NCBI GenBank assembly: GCA_934045075.1
Contig: OW203727.1
Location: 23,449,311 to 23,513,310, forward strand
DNA from: Yponomeuta sedellus
Taxonomy: Eukaryota; Arthropoda; Insecta; Lepidoptera; Yponomeutidae
Direction: 5' to 3'
DNA length: 64,000 bases
The translations under genes and the position numbers were made by a program. Position 1 is the stretch's first letter; each line of letters opens with the position of its first letter. The notes beneath the pieces are model-generated. The model saw only the letters and a program-made list of their open reading frames with translations, had not been told where the DNA came from and ran no database searches. This document shows, one piece after another, positions 34,846-46,488 of this stretch.

Positions 34846-36960
34846 TACTAATTAGGTATAGCTACCAAAACTCAGCAGGGTTCGTTAAAAACGCTTGCTT
34901 CATTGACTGTAAATTCGATTCTTGAAAGGAGTTAATTGCCTAAAATTTAATTAAGTACATATGTAACGTTCTAAATCCCGAAATGAAAGTAGGTGTATAC
35001 TTAATACTCATAGCTGTAGATAGATGTAAGGGAATAATTGTGCGGCTGTTGCCAAGCCAAAGCCTTAATGTCCACAGATATCCAATGCGCCATTATCTGT
35101 AGTTGTTAAGGAGTTCTGTATAATTGGTGTTATTGTCGAGGCCACTCTCGGCAGAGAATGTCGTATTTGAGAATCTCGACCCAATTGTGAACTCGACATA
35201 TACTATTGTATTTGAGATTATCGACAAATTAACCGTCATTCGTAAAGGTTCCTATCCATCCTTATTACATTTGTGATGGATCGTGGATTTGCGTGTCACA
35301 GCTCGATACGTTATCTACATTGGTGACACTTCGTAAACACTTCGCGATGGTATGATGAGAAGCCAATATAAAGTGACAAGTACAATATCTAGACTTCCAA
35401 GCTATTATTAACCGTGATATCTATATCTCATTGAGTCCTTTGACCTCTTCTCGGGACAGACTGTACTATGTTCAACTCTAGATTGTTTGTCACGTCTCCA
35501 GACTGTCTTAAGAAGACTACAGATATTGGTGAGGATGTTAAAATAGATACCTATGACATTGCGTTTTAAGGGTACCTACACTATCAAGTGTGTAAAAATA
35601 GACACGGGGACAAAAGAAATGACATTGAAAAAAGATGACACTGAAACAGATAAGAAAATTAGCTATAGCTGTAGGTATACCTACTCGTGAAAAAAAATCG
35701 TTAATGTTAAAGCAGAGCGTTGCTGAGCAGAGCTTGATGATAGTAAAATGTTATCGGAACCTTATCATTACTGTGGTATACCAAATTCCTAACTAAGTAC
35801 CAAGGCAAGGGAATTGAATGTAACATAATATTACACTATTTTTATTTTTAATGCACTAACCCGTGCTAAGGTTACGTAAGGTCAATAGGTTTTTAAAAAT
35901 GTAACATAATATTTAAAATGTTCTAGATGTAGACAGTTTCCGAAAGAAAATATGTTATTAAGCTCTCGGAATCCGAATTTATAACATTGTCACCCTCATT
36001 TATAAAAACGCGTTTCATTAAAACAGCTCTCAGAGCCACATTAAATAGTCTGTGGTAAAGGGAAATTAAATTGTTACTGAGGACTGTTTTAGAGGAATCG
36101 TAACTTTTTATAAACTAGACTGTATAAATTTAGCTAAAGAGAATTTAGATAACGTTGATAAATTGAAAAGTACAATGATCTTGAACTGCTTGATAATTTA
36201 AACAAACCGTTGCCTTGGTATGTCAGTTTTTACACAGAAGTGTATGGAGAATGTTTAAAGACCCGAAAGCTAGGTACTGAACACCAAAACAAACTCCATA
36301 AGAACATGTACTGACGAGTAGATACTGCACGATTGTATGTTGACAATCTAATAAATTATTGAATAAAAATGTTAGTTGACTGCTACTTCAACTAAAATTT
36401 TGTAAAAAAAAAACAAAATCCTGTCAATTCGTCCTCAAGCCGAGTTGCACCACATGGAGCTTAAGAGGGGGCTTCACATACAAACGTTTTAATGAACGTA
36501 GGTATATATACAGGCTGGTCCAACTAGTGACGTCAATGATTTTTTTTTAGTTTCTATCAGCTGGTGGGGGGGGTGTCCGAAAATACTCCGTGTATGATCG
36601 GCTATTTTTTTAAGTATTCGAGTTATATTTTTTTAAAGATTTTTCAATGTTTTCAACTAGCGAGGTTTCAAAAATTCGTATCTATTTTGTAGTAAGTATT
36701 TTGCAGGTTTTTTTTGTGACATAATTGTTTTGAATGTTGTTTTAATAAAAAATAATAACTCAACTTCCTGTAATTGCTTAATAAATCTCGACTCAAGTAA
36801 CGTTCTAAAATTAAAACCGTACTCAAAACTAGTCTTAAGTAGAGATTGGCGCTTGAGTAGGTACGCTTCTGTAATACGGGCCTTAAAGTTACTCAAAAAA
36901 AGTTAGAACTTAAGTTTTTAGTAAGATTTACTCAAATATTATTAAAAAAATCTTATTAAT
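34846..36960. other. No gene seen; small repeat fragments
   Basis: The only clear repeats are a family T end at 35832-35900 and a MITE-like end 'cttctgtaatacgggcctta' near 36865-36885 that recurs inverted at about 47705. Confidence 0.4.
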
Positions 36961-37290
36961 CAAAGACGGCCTCGGTGGCGCAGCGGTTTGACACGCTGGA
37001 TGTAAAACCGAAGATCTCGGGTTCAATCCCCGGCCGGGTCAAACTAGGAAACGACCTTTTCTAGTTTGTCTCGGTTCTTGGGTGTTATCTATGTATTTAT
37101 TGTATTATATCTATCGTCGAGTTAGCACCTGTGACATAAGTAATTTAGTTGTACTTAGTATAGGGCTAAAGAGATCTGTGTAATATGTCCACGAATATTT
37201 ACTGGCTACCCATAGCACAGGGAATCCTAGTTTGGGAGCCAGCAACTATCATTGTAACCCTGTTTTACAATAAAGATTTTTAATGTTCAT
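36961..37290 (+). repeat. tRNA-derived SINE (family A), full length
   Basis: The head has an A-box-like TGGCGCAGCGG and B box GGTTCAATCCC. The body ends 'gggaatcctagtttgggagc' and 'ttttacaataaagattttta'. The acceptor stem does not pair, so it is not a tRNA gene. Confidence 0.7.
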
Positions 37291-38830
37291 TTATTATTTA
37301 TTAATTTAACTAGGTACATTTAAAAATGCAAAAAGGGGTTTCCATAGCTTCTGGCTAAGTTTAAAAACTTTACTACCAACCTCAAACAATGGTACTTAAT
37401 TGGCCTTTTTTTTTTGTTGTAACGGCCTTCGAAGACGGATAGGCTAAACCTGCATTGGTCCCACCAGCTTAGTTAGTTACCTCAAGAGTCAGGTTTTATT
37501 TCACTTTGATTAATTTATTTGCAATTCTAAGCAGAGACTTCCTAGCTAACTGGTAAATGTTCATCAGCATTTCATTTGTTCGTATAGTTAACCAAACTAC
37601 GTTTGTATGTGATTTTCTGCCTCACATCCCCTTAAGTAGGATTTCAGGAGACATCTTCATACAAAATTCAATTGAAACGGCTACTTTACTGGTGCAAGTC
37701 GGCCTTTGTCTATTAACACCCGTTATTTTACTTTAATTTGGAGATGGCTGATAAAGTGTGTGAGTTATTGATAAATTCTAGATAAATAGATGTATGTAAC
37801 TCCCTTGAAAGCGGGTTGACGTGAACTGACTTGGATGTAAAACTGTAGGTACCTACGACGTAAGGAATTTTTGTAACAATTCGACGACGTAATAAATGAT
37901 AGAATATTGTAAGTTAGGTTTTGAGAAGAAAATATGTTACAATAAAAACTTTTGTTTTGCTGTTACCATAAATTATGTAAACGAACTAACACACTGTTTT
38001 ATTCTTCCGTACCTTGTGTGTGCGCGGAAGACGCGAGCATGCTTTAGAAGCGCTTGCGTCCACAGCTTGCGTCCCTTGCGACTTATTTTTGACGCCATGT
38101 TAAATATTTCTTAAATTTACTTTTCTTAAAACAAATCGAGCATGCTATCAAACTAAAGAGTTTTGTAAATGGTTTATAAAAATATGCACAAACTAATGTT
38201 TAAATATAATTTAGAATGACGCTTGCAAAAAGTAACAAAGTATTGAATGATAAAATAAACATTTTATTTAGGTATGTTTGGAAGGTAAACATAGTAATAA
38301 TGATTTTGTCTTACTTATGATAACAAAAACTGATTTCTTTTTTGTTTTTATCTTATTGAGTCTCTGACGCGTTTTTTTTTGCATTGCACAAAAAAAAAAC
38401 AAATAAAACCAAGTCGAAAACTCAATATAATTTCTAAAAATAAAACTAAACTTTAAAACTAAAAATATAATTTCATTTGTCAACTGTTTCTATCTTTTCA
38501 GTTCATTTAATAAGTAAGTTTAAAATTTTTCACGTATTTATTTTATTTTAACATTTTTTATGCGTATTTCAATATTATTTGCCATTTTCATTCATGGCAC
38601 AAAATAATGTCCGAGGTTAATATTAATCGTAGGTGACAAAACAAATGCTCTAGTACTTAGACTAACTTATTGTTAAATTCAAATGAGTCCAACACGACTC
38701 CTTAAAACACTTCTCAAATGCAAATTGTCCACAGCAAAAAAGAGAAGTGTTTTATGTAATCGTGTAAATAAGACTGAAAATATATAAAGTATAGCTTACC
38801 AAGTAAAGTAAAATTGGGAAAAAATGTGCT
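37291..38830. other. No gene or repeat recognised
   Basis: Very AT-rich; only short frames without domain features. Confidence 0.4.
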
Positions 38831-38975
38831 TAATGCCGGCGCCAGACAGAAGTTCAAACAAGTGATCACATGTGAGGCACGGACATTTGTTACTATTGTC
38901 ACATAAAATGACCGTGACACACATGTGCACACTTATGTGATCACTTGTTTGAACTTCTGTCTGGCACCGGCATTA
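38831..38975. mobile_element. MITE, 145 bp
   Basis: The arms TAATGCCGGCGCCAGACAGA and onward (41 bp) are inverted at 38935-38975 with one mismatch. Confidence 0.75.
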
Positions 38976-39346
38976 GAAGAATCTGTATCACGTCCATTAT
39001 ATCGGTCCTCATATAGAAATATTAGTAAGAAAAAAATGCAGTCAAAAGAATCCGAGAACTGAACGACGTTGCAACTGCCAGGCTTCCTAATTTTAGTTAC
39101 TCCATAGTATTACATCTCCAACAATTCGTCGATCTCCTACGATTTGTTGACAGGGCGATTTGACATTTCAAAATTGATTTTGAACGTAGAGGGACTACTC
39201 TATCTACGATTTTGAACAGTGATTAGAGACTAAATAATCATTCCCCAGGAAACCCAAATACCGTTTGACATGTTGTGTGACGTAGCATTTGTCAACTGAT
39301 TTGATCTGTTGGTCAACTAAATTGATTGTCCCTTAGGAAACCCAAA

Positions 39347-39620
39347 ATGGGTGATCGTCCCGTGACTACCGCTAGAGGCATTTTTCCGAGCGCTTCCGTG
39401 GTTCGCAAGGAACGTAAAGCCTTTGGTGCCGGCTGTCATGTAATGGCAGTCGTTAAGCCATGTCAAAGGCCTCATGGGCGGCTTGATAACTTCTGACAGA
39501 AAGCCCAGTCGCTGTCTTACACCAACCTGGACTTGGCCCCCGTAGTGGAGTATGGCCTAACATTCCTGCGATGCAGGTAGAGACCCGTGCCCGAGCAGTG
39601 GAGACATACAAGGGTTGATA
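39347..39620 (+). repeat. 5S-derived SINE (family S)
   Basis: Begins inside the 5S-like head ('atgggtgatcgtcccgtgac') and ends 'acatacaagggttgataaca' with a CAA-repeat tail. It lies 60 bp beyond the end of the Hsc70 paralogue. Confidence 0.65.
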
Positions 39621-39683
39621 ACAACAACAACAACATGGTTCGGCTAGAGGTGTTTCTGGGTTTACTTGTCCATGATTGCTTGG

Positions 39684-42559
39684 TCAACTTGTTGACTTAC
39701 TTACGATGGGGTTGCAGAATTGGCAACATCTGCATTTAATGTTCACCAGTTCCTTCTGTTTTCGCTCGTATTCCTTTTTATCAGCCAGCTGGTTATTGTC
39801 AAGCCAATTGATCGTGTCATAGCACTTGTCAAGGATGAGCTGTTTATCGAAATCATTAAGCATGTCCTTAAATTTCTCGTCCTCCATTGACGATATCGTG
39901 GTGAAGCAATACGTTTCCAAAGTGTTTTTGGCCTTAATATACTCCTTCTTCTCGTCGTCTTCCCTGCGGTAATTTTCGGCCTCGATAACCATGCGTTCGA
40001 TCTCCGCCTTGGACAGACGTTCCTTGTTGTAGGTGATGGTAATGTTGTCCTTCTTATTGGTGAACTTGGTGGAGATGGTGAGGATGCCGTTTGCGTCAAT
40101 GTCGAAGATGACCTCGATCTGGGGCACGCCGCGGGGTGCAGGTGGGATGCCGGTCACCTCGTACTTGCCGAGAGAGTTGTTGTCCTTGGTCATAGCACGC
40201 TCGCCCTCGAACACCTGGATGACAAATGTAGGCTGGTCGTCGGAGTAGGTGGTGAAGGTCAGCGTCTGCTTGGTGGGGATGGCGGTGTTGCGTTTGATGA
40301 GGGTGGTCATGACGCCGCCGGCTGTTTCAATACCGAGCGACAGCGGGTTCACGTCGAGCAGCAGCAGGTCCTGCACCTCCTCGGACTTGTCTCCGTGCAT
40401 GATGGCGGCCTGCACGGCGGCGCCGTATGCGACGGCCTCGTCAGGGTTGATGGACTTGTTCAACTCCTTGCCATTGAACAAGTCCTGCAGGAGCTTCTGC
40501 ACCTTGGGGATGCGAGTGGAGCCGCCGACGAGGACGATCTCGTGGATCTCAGCCTTGTCCATCTTGGCGTCTCTAAGGGACTTCTCGACGGGTTCCATGG
40601 TCGAACGGAACAGGTCGGCGTTCAGCTCTTCGAAACGCGCGCGAGTGATGGAAGTGTAGAAGTCGATGCCCTCGAAGAGAGAATCGATCTCGATGCTAGC
40701 CTGCCTGAACGAGGACAGAGTCCTCTTCGCGCGCTCGGAGGCCGTGCGGAGACGACGCAGCGCCCTCTTGTTGGTGGTGAGGTCCTTCTTGTACTTGCGC
40801 TTAAACTCCTGCAGGAAGTGGTTGACAATACGATTGTCGAAATCCTCGCCGCCCAAATGCATGTCTCCAGCGGTAGCCTTCACTTCAAAGATACTGTCCT
40901 CGATGGTTAGGATCGACACATCGAAGGTACCGCCGCCTAGATCGAAGATCAGAACGTTGCGCTCGCCACCATCCTTGTCGATACCGTAAGCGATCGCAGC
41001 TGCGGACGGTTCGTTAATGATTCGCAGAACCTTCAAGCCAGCGATCGTGCCCGAATCCTTTGTGGCCTGCCTCTGTGAGTCATTGAAATGCGCGGGAACT
41101 GTAATGACTGCATTCTCCACTGTTTTTCCGAGATATACCTCGGCAATCTCCTTCATCTTCGTTAGCACCATTGAGCTTACTTCCTCAGGGGAGAAGGCTT
41201 TCTTTTTACCCTTGTACATCACCTGAATCTTTGGTTTACCTCCGTCGCTGACAACTTCAAATGGCCAGTTCTTAATGTCGGCTTGTACAGTGGCTTCTTC
41301 GAATATGCGGCCAATAAGGCGTTTAGTATCTGCAACAACGAAAATAATGTTCAGTCCTTTTTGTATTTTTTGTAAGCTCCACGGATTACTTTTACTTAAC
41401 AGGTTGCAGTTATGTAACGTCCGTGACGTCAGTGACTTCTGAAGGTCCGACTTAAGGGAAAGAGCGGTTTCGCACAACGTCCGATCCGAATCCGTGAAAT
41501 CTCCGAGTTAATTCAGACATTGCTTACGGACTAGTCCCATCTATGATCTAAATACAAGCAGTTCAGGGAGTAAATTCAAGCTGTCCCATAAACGTGATTA
41601 TTTTCCACTCGTGGGGTAGCATGATGCAAGCATACGCTGCCATACAGAACAGAACTAAACTGGATGTCTCTCGCCCCAGCCACTCCCCGCTCGCGTACGC
41701 AGCTCGGGTTCGGTCCGTCAATAAATAATCTTATCCGAAATGGAGATTGTCGGATGTCGAAGAGACATCGGATGTCGGAAGCCGGATCTAGTGCGTAAAT
41801 CTACCGTAGAAATAGTTCTACGATTACTTCGGACCGTATTCTCACGGACTCGGATCGGAATCGGATCGGACGTAGTGCGAAATCGCTCTGAGGGTACGCA
41901 TAACCTAGTGTGTAAAGTATATGCAACAGTGATGCCAAAAATAATCATATTTTGTGAATAAAAAGTCGGTGTAGGAATAATAAATCCAAACAGGCACATA
42001 CTACCCTCCCGGAGTTGTGCGCTTTAAATAAGTCAGGCACCAGTAGGTGATTTACGATCACCACAGCCTGCTGTAGGTAGGTACCTATTACAAAGATTTC
42101 AATATTTTATCGTGTATCTATGGTCCACACTGTACAGTATGAATTTGAAATCGTCAACAATATTTTATGGGAATATTCGTGATTGATGTAGACCATCGAA
42201 CAAAAATATCAGCTGTTTCATAGACTTGTCTGATTCATCTGATAGTTTTTAAACAGCTGACATCTTTATCAACCCATCATTTGTAGATCACCAGACAGCA
42301 GACACCAACACCGCCTTCGAATCACCATTGGGGATCATTTTAGAAACCCACCGTAGATGGTGTTGTTGGGGTTCATGGCGACCTGGTTCTTGGCGGCGTC
42401 ACCAAGGAGACGCTCCGTGTCAGTGAACGCCACATACGACGGTGTGGTGCGGTTGCCTTGGTCGTTGGAGATGATTTCCACCTTGCCATGATGGAACACT
42501 CCTACGCACGAGTATGTGGTGCCCAGGTCAATGCCGATCGCTGGTGATTCCGCGAACAT
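39684..42559 (-). CDS. Hsc70 tandem paralogue with altered C-terminus, no EEVD
   Basis: The exons are 42559-42352 and 41329-39684. They join in phase 1 (TAC G|GTGGGT ... TTGCAG|AT ACT), giving 617 aa against 651 for the neighbouring Hsc70. The ATPase domain is kept: [13 protein letters not shown], the Lys of TKRLIGR, NEPSAA with the catalytic Glu, LGGGTFDVS and [11 protein letters not shown]. The substrate-binding domain is more divergent: [11 protein letters not shown], and ISTKFTNKK in place of the usual VSAIEKSTN. After a QKELVNIK stretch the sequence turns to [16 protein letters not shown] and stops, so the Gly/Met/Pro-rich linker and EEVD are absent. EEVD binds TPR co-chaperones in the family; its loss predicts no HOP- or CHIP-type partnership. 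The frame has no stop or frameshift over 1.8 kb. Both introns are retained, so it is a DNA duplicate. Expression cannot be judged; promoter elements look lost. Confidence 0.85.
39696..39704 (-). other. Strong splice-donor-like GTAAGTAAG at the C-terminal breakpoint
   Basis: Homology to Hsc70 ends at CNPI, exactly before GTAAGTAAG on the minus strand. If used, a further exon would replace the short SKSTS tail. I could not find a matching exon down to 39000. Confidence 0.4.
41461..41900. repeat. MITE-like repeat in the coding-region intron of the Hsc70 paralogue
   Basis: 'gcacaacgtccgatccgaat' near the left end recurs inverted as 'ggatcggacgtagtgcgaaa' near the right end. Confidence 0.5.
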
Positions 42560-42599
42560 CTGGGAAAAATTGAGAAAATTTATAGCAATCGTAAGTTGA

Positions 42600-43665
42600 G
42601 AAAGGGGCTGATAGATGGCGCAGACCCCAACTGCAGCTACGGAGAAGTGCCACATGACATTACTGACAAGAAAGTAATGATAGACTACGATTGGCCTTTC
42701 ACGATGAAGCCCCATCTCGTGCCATTGTTTACAACTGGTTTAATGACTTTAAACATGGTCGCACTAATCTCACCAATGATCTGCGTGGGGGACGGTCTTC
42801 TACGACGACGGGTGAAGATAATATCTCTGTCGTACGACGTATGATAGACACTAAAAAAGAGTTACCTATTATCAGATTCGGACAAACTTAGGCATCGTTA
42901 TGAGTCCAGTACACAAAATCCTCCACCATTTAGCGGTCAGGAAGCTTTGTGCCCGGTAGATACCTCATCATTTGACCAAGGATCAAAATTTCCATCGTGT
43001 TGAATGGTGCCTTGAAACGGTGGAAAGATTTAACGGAGGTGACTCAAATGCTGTGTTCGACATACTTACGGATCACGAAAGCTAGATTTACTGTTTCGAT
43101 CCCGAAACCAAAAAAGAGGATCTGCCCAGTTGGTGTTTCCTTCCGAGGAGTTGTCAACTAAAGTGAAGAGAGGTTGAAGCGTGGGAAATAATATGGTGGC
43201 CTCGTTATTTGGAAGGACATTTCGCGACAGTTGCTTTAGATGATCGACAAACAATTTCTGCAGAGTGGTACAATGTTTGCCACTTGTCTTGGAAAAGTTC
43301 GGGAGAAATGACCTCGCAGTAGGATCCTTATTCACCATGACAACGCCTCGTCGCACAACTCCAGGCGAACGATCGACTATTTGCCGACGTCAAACGTGGA
43401 ATTAGTGAGTCACTCGCCGTATAGCCCCAACCGCCATATTGCACCAGGAATTTTTATTTATTCCAAAAAATAAAACTTCAAGTAAAACGTTTTATGGACA
43501 CTGAGGAAACTGTAGCTGCTTTTCAAAAAGAGGCCTCTTTGGCGTCGAAGAGGCCCCTAAGGACGAATGAGCAAAATGCTTTTCTCAGTGGTTTCATTGG
43601 GTGCAGCGATGTACTGATATGAATGGACACTATTTTGAAAAGATATAATGATACTAATAACTGGC
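42600..43665 (+). pseudogene. Decayed mariner-family transposase
   Basis: The plus strand encodes [20 protein letters not shown], then GRSSTTTGEDNISVVRRMID, the helix-turn-helix region of mariner transposases. Further pieces in shifting frames include FDPETKK, EGHFATVALDDRQTISAEWY and the HHDNAS-type catalytic segment followed by a Y-S-P-like region. Stops and frameshifts are frequent. It lies in the 5'UTR intron of the Hsc70 paralogue and explains the extra ~1 kb compared with the parent gene. I could not place the terminal repeats. Confidence 0.8.
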
Positions 43666-43837
43666 TAGTTTAATCAGTTTTTGATTTTTTAATAACTTTC
43701 AGTTTGACCCTCGTAAAGATCGTTACCTACATTCATGACATAAGGAAGGAATCTTGACAAATAATAGGATACATTTTTTTATAAAAAAATATTGAACTAA
43801 GTATGTACCTACGTTTATAATATTAGCGTAAGGTTTT

Positions 43838-43995
43838 AACAAATAGAGGATTTATTAGCAAAGGGGAAGATAAAAAGTACCCGGAAGTAACGTTGACGAA
43901 GCGAAGGTGAGGTGAAGGTCAGGATCGTGGCAAGTGGCAGTCCCTGGTCTCTGCCTACCCCTCTGGGTTACAGGCTTGAGGTTATGTATGTGTTT
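43838..43995 (+). repeat. Family L LINE-tail fragment
   Basis: 'ttagcaaaggggaagataaa', 'gacgaagcgaaggtg' and 'cccctctgggttacaggctt' match 8755-8905. Confidence 0.55.
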
Positions 43996-44286
43996 AATAA
44001 ATCTGTAGGACTAGTATAGCCGAACCTCAACTTACCTCAAAAATACGGGATTTCCATGCCATATTGTGGATGATGACAGTTTTTGGCACAAGTGTGGTAG
44101 TGGCACAAATATTTTTGTGTGGGAGACACAGTAGTACTACCAATGGAAAAACAAATAGTAATAAATAAAAGATATTTAACAGATAGCGACGATTTTGTAG
44201 GTTAACCTTAATGATACAATCAATCTTTCACAATTCAATAAAATGTAACAAACACGCCTAAATCAAATAGCATTCATAAAATCCAC

Positions 44287-44375
44287 CTAAATTAGCTAAC
44301 ATTACAGCGTAAGTAGGTATATGAAAACTAGAACCGATGCGCCGCGATTGACTGGTTCTAGACTATTAAAATGGC
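44287..44375 (-). other. Relic 5'UTR exon of the Hsc70 paralogue
   Basis: On the minus strand, GTCCGCCATTTTA, CAATCGCG and TTAGCTAATTT occur in the same order and spacing as in the 5'UTR exon of the intact gene (62582-62670). The donor has changed from AAA|GTAAGT to a possible TTAG|GTGGAT. The sequence upstream has neither the TATA box nor the heat-shock element of the parent. Confidence 0.6.
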
Positions 44376-45239
44376 GGACTTTACGCTTCAACCCACTTTT
44401 GATTTGAGTGCATACAGTACACAGTGATTGCAGTCCGATAAGCTGATAGATAGCACTACGTTATTGTGCTCCTTTTCAGAAGGTACCTAGGTACATACCT
44501 ACTTATAATGAGAATTAACATTAAGCTCATAGAAATTTCAAAGCGCATCACAATGTCGTGCTCTCTGGTCTAAATGATTCAAAACAAATAATTGATCATC
44601 AGCAAAAATTGTATTCGATCTGCAAATAATTATATTGGTTAATAGAAAGCAGGAAACAACACCGCAGTCAACAAAAATCAAATGTTGTGAGATTTAATAA
44701 TATTTTTTTTGTCAACAGAATGAATAAATAACTTATCAAGACACGACACGACACAACACAACATACTTAGTTTATTATTTGTTTTATTGAAATGTCACGT
44801 GCAATCAAAAGAATAACTTAAACTATATATTTATGTTTATGTATAGTTTTTATATATTACTAGCTGACCCGGCGAACTTCGTACCGCCCTATAATCAAGA
44901 AATATCCGTTACCTTTTTATCTGAATTAAGTAAGTTAATTTCTTTATTATTGGCTGGATGCGATGACGCGCCCTGTCGATGTCGCCTCGATAGCGGCGTA
45001 GAAGGCCGGCGCCCATCCCTGCGGGAAGCCACGCCAGGGCTAGGTCCGTAGCGGCAACTGGACTTCTTTTAAAATGAGGCCGGAGGAAGCTAATCCGGAC
45101 TCTATAGTTTAAATCCGGATCTTGAATTTTCAAAGGGGATCTTGGACCCCAAAAGCGGGGGCAATTAAGTATTGCTGTTGGTATATTAATAAGTCAACAT
45201 TTTTCCAAAAACAAAGTGTTTATTATTGTAATGCTTTAT

Positions 45240-46488
45240 GATACACAATATTCTTAGTTTTATTTTCTGGCGCGTATATAAATAGTGTTGTTCGTATTCC
45301 GACACGGGAACAGGCGACATATAACTGGCCATGTGAAAAACATGAATTTTAATTGTTACGCCTGTGTAAAACAATATCTCTGTTTTCTACATTTTCACCC
45401 ACAATGACAATAGCGACTTCATCCATTGTTGGGGCATTAAAACGTCTTAAGTGTTGTCCTGCAGGCGTCTTATCGGCTTTGATAACAATTTTGTGGTTAT
45501 CAGATGGCATGTGATCTAATGCGGTCTTGAATAATGCAACCAATGCGTTGGGTTGATGGAAAAATAATTGGAGCTGTTCCACAACTGGTCTTTTCACAGA
45601 ATTGTTGTGTACCCAACGCTGATCGACTTGTCTTGCTGAATCGCCCATGAGGTAAATTTGCAAAAATTATTAGTCACTATCCGGCACTGGCAATAAGGAA
45701 CCTGTTCGATGATATATTTGTCCTTGAATCTGCAAAGGTAAACATTCCTGTATTACATATACATATTGTAAAGTGAATTGTTCAAACCACCAAGTGACTC
45801 TCATAATACTTTGTTAGCACTACCATTTCCCCCATCAACTTTTTTAACACAATTACTTCTGGCTACTTAAAGCAATTCACAGAGCTACATATGTACTTTA
45901 AGCCATTTCAAATGATACACCAATACAATTGAAAATTGTCAACAATAGTGGTAAAAGTTTTTCAATGCACTTACCTTGGCATAAAATTTTCTTGAATAAC
46001 TTTTGTAGCGCCAAATGATGTCATTTGAATGCAATTATTGTATTGCTGGATATTATTTAAAAAATGTCTGGAGTCTGGCCCATTTCCGGAAACCAATGGT
46101 TTCCGGAAATGGGCCAATTTAATGGCCAGCCAGAATGTAATGGCTCTGGTGGCGGTACCAACGGCGTCAGTATGACTTGACCGTTCGAGCAACACAACCC
46201 ATTGGCTTCATTTTTAAACTTAAATGCCTTGCAATATTGACAAACAACGTTCATTGGTCCAATAGCAACGATATGCAGTGTAATGTAGTCAATTTCTTTG
46301 TTATAATTAAATGCAGCTCTATAGGGGTTAAACGCAACACTTCTATTTTGTTGGTTCCGGTTCCATCGATTCCGTTCAACTTCATTCCGCGTTTCACGTT
46401 GCTCATCAGTTTGACTTGCTCTTGTATTTCTTTGACTTGCAGCATTACGGGTTCTGCGACTTAAGTTTGTACGTCTAATTGCCGGCAT
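45240..46488 (-). pseudogene. Helitron Rep-helicase polyprotein remnant
   Basis: Read from MPAIRRTNLSRRTRNAASQ (46488). CQYCKAFKFKNEANGLCCSN and PLVPPPEPL are followed by HFLNNIQQYNNCIQMTSFGA. A probable intron runs 45974-45730 (CCAAG|GTAAGT ... TTTGCAG|ATTCAAGG), then IQGQIYHRTGSLLPVPDSD. Two stops follow, then LQIYLMGDSARQVDQRW and RFNAPTMDEVAIVIVGENVE, then RDIVLHRRN. The frame is then joined to the helicase C-terminus. Disabled by the stops, a frame change at the 46076-46116 palindrome and the deletion. Confidence 0.8.
46076..46116. repeat. Perfect palindrome within the Helitron coding region
   Basis: TGGCCCATTTCCGGAAACCA, one A, then the exact complement: 20-bp arms. It coincides with a break in the Helitron reading frame. 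Confidence 0.8.

Noticed and set aside
36967..37040. tRNA gene in SINE A
   Set aside because: A and B boxes are present, but acceptor and anticodon stems do not fold, and the sequence continues into a SINE body.
40395..40910. Plus-strand frames across the Hsc70 copies (also 58780-59850)
   Set aside because: They are antisense shadows of conserved Hsp70 codons and appear in both copies for that reason.
39684..42559. Processed (retroposed) origin for the Hsc70 copy
   Set aside because: Both introns and the 5'UTR exon are retained and there is no polyA tail, so it is a DNA-level duplicate.
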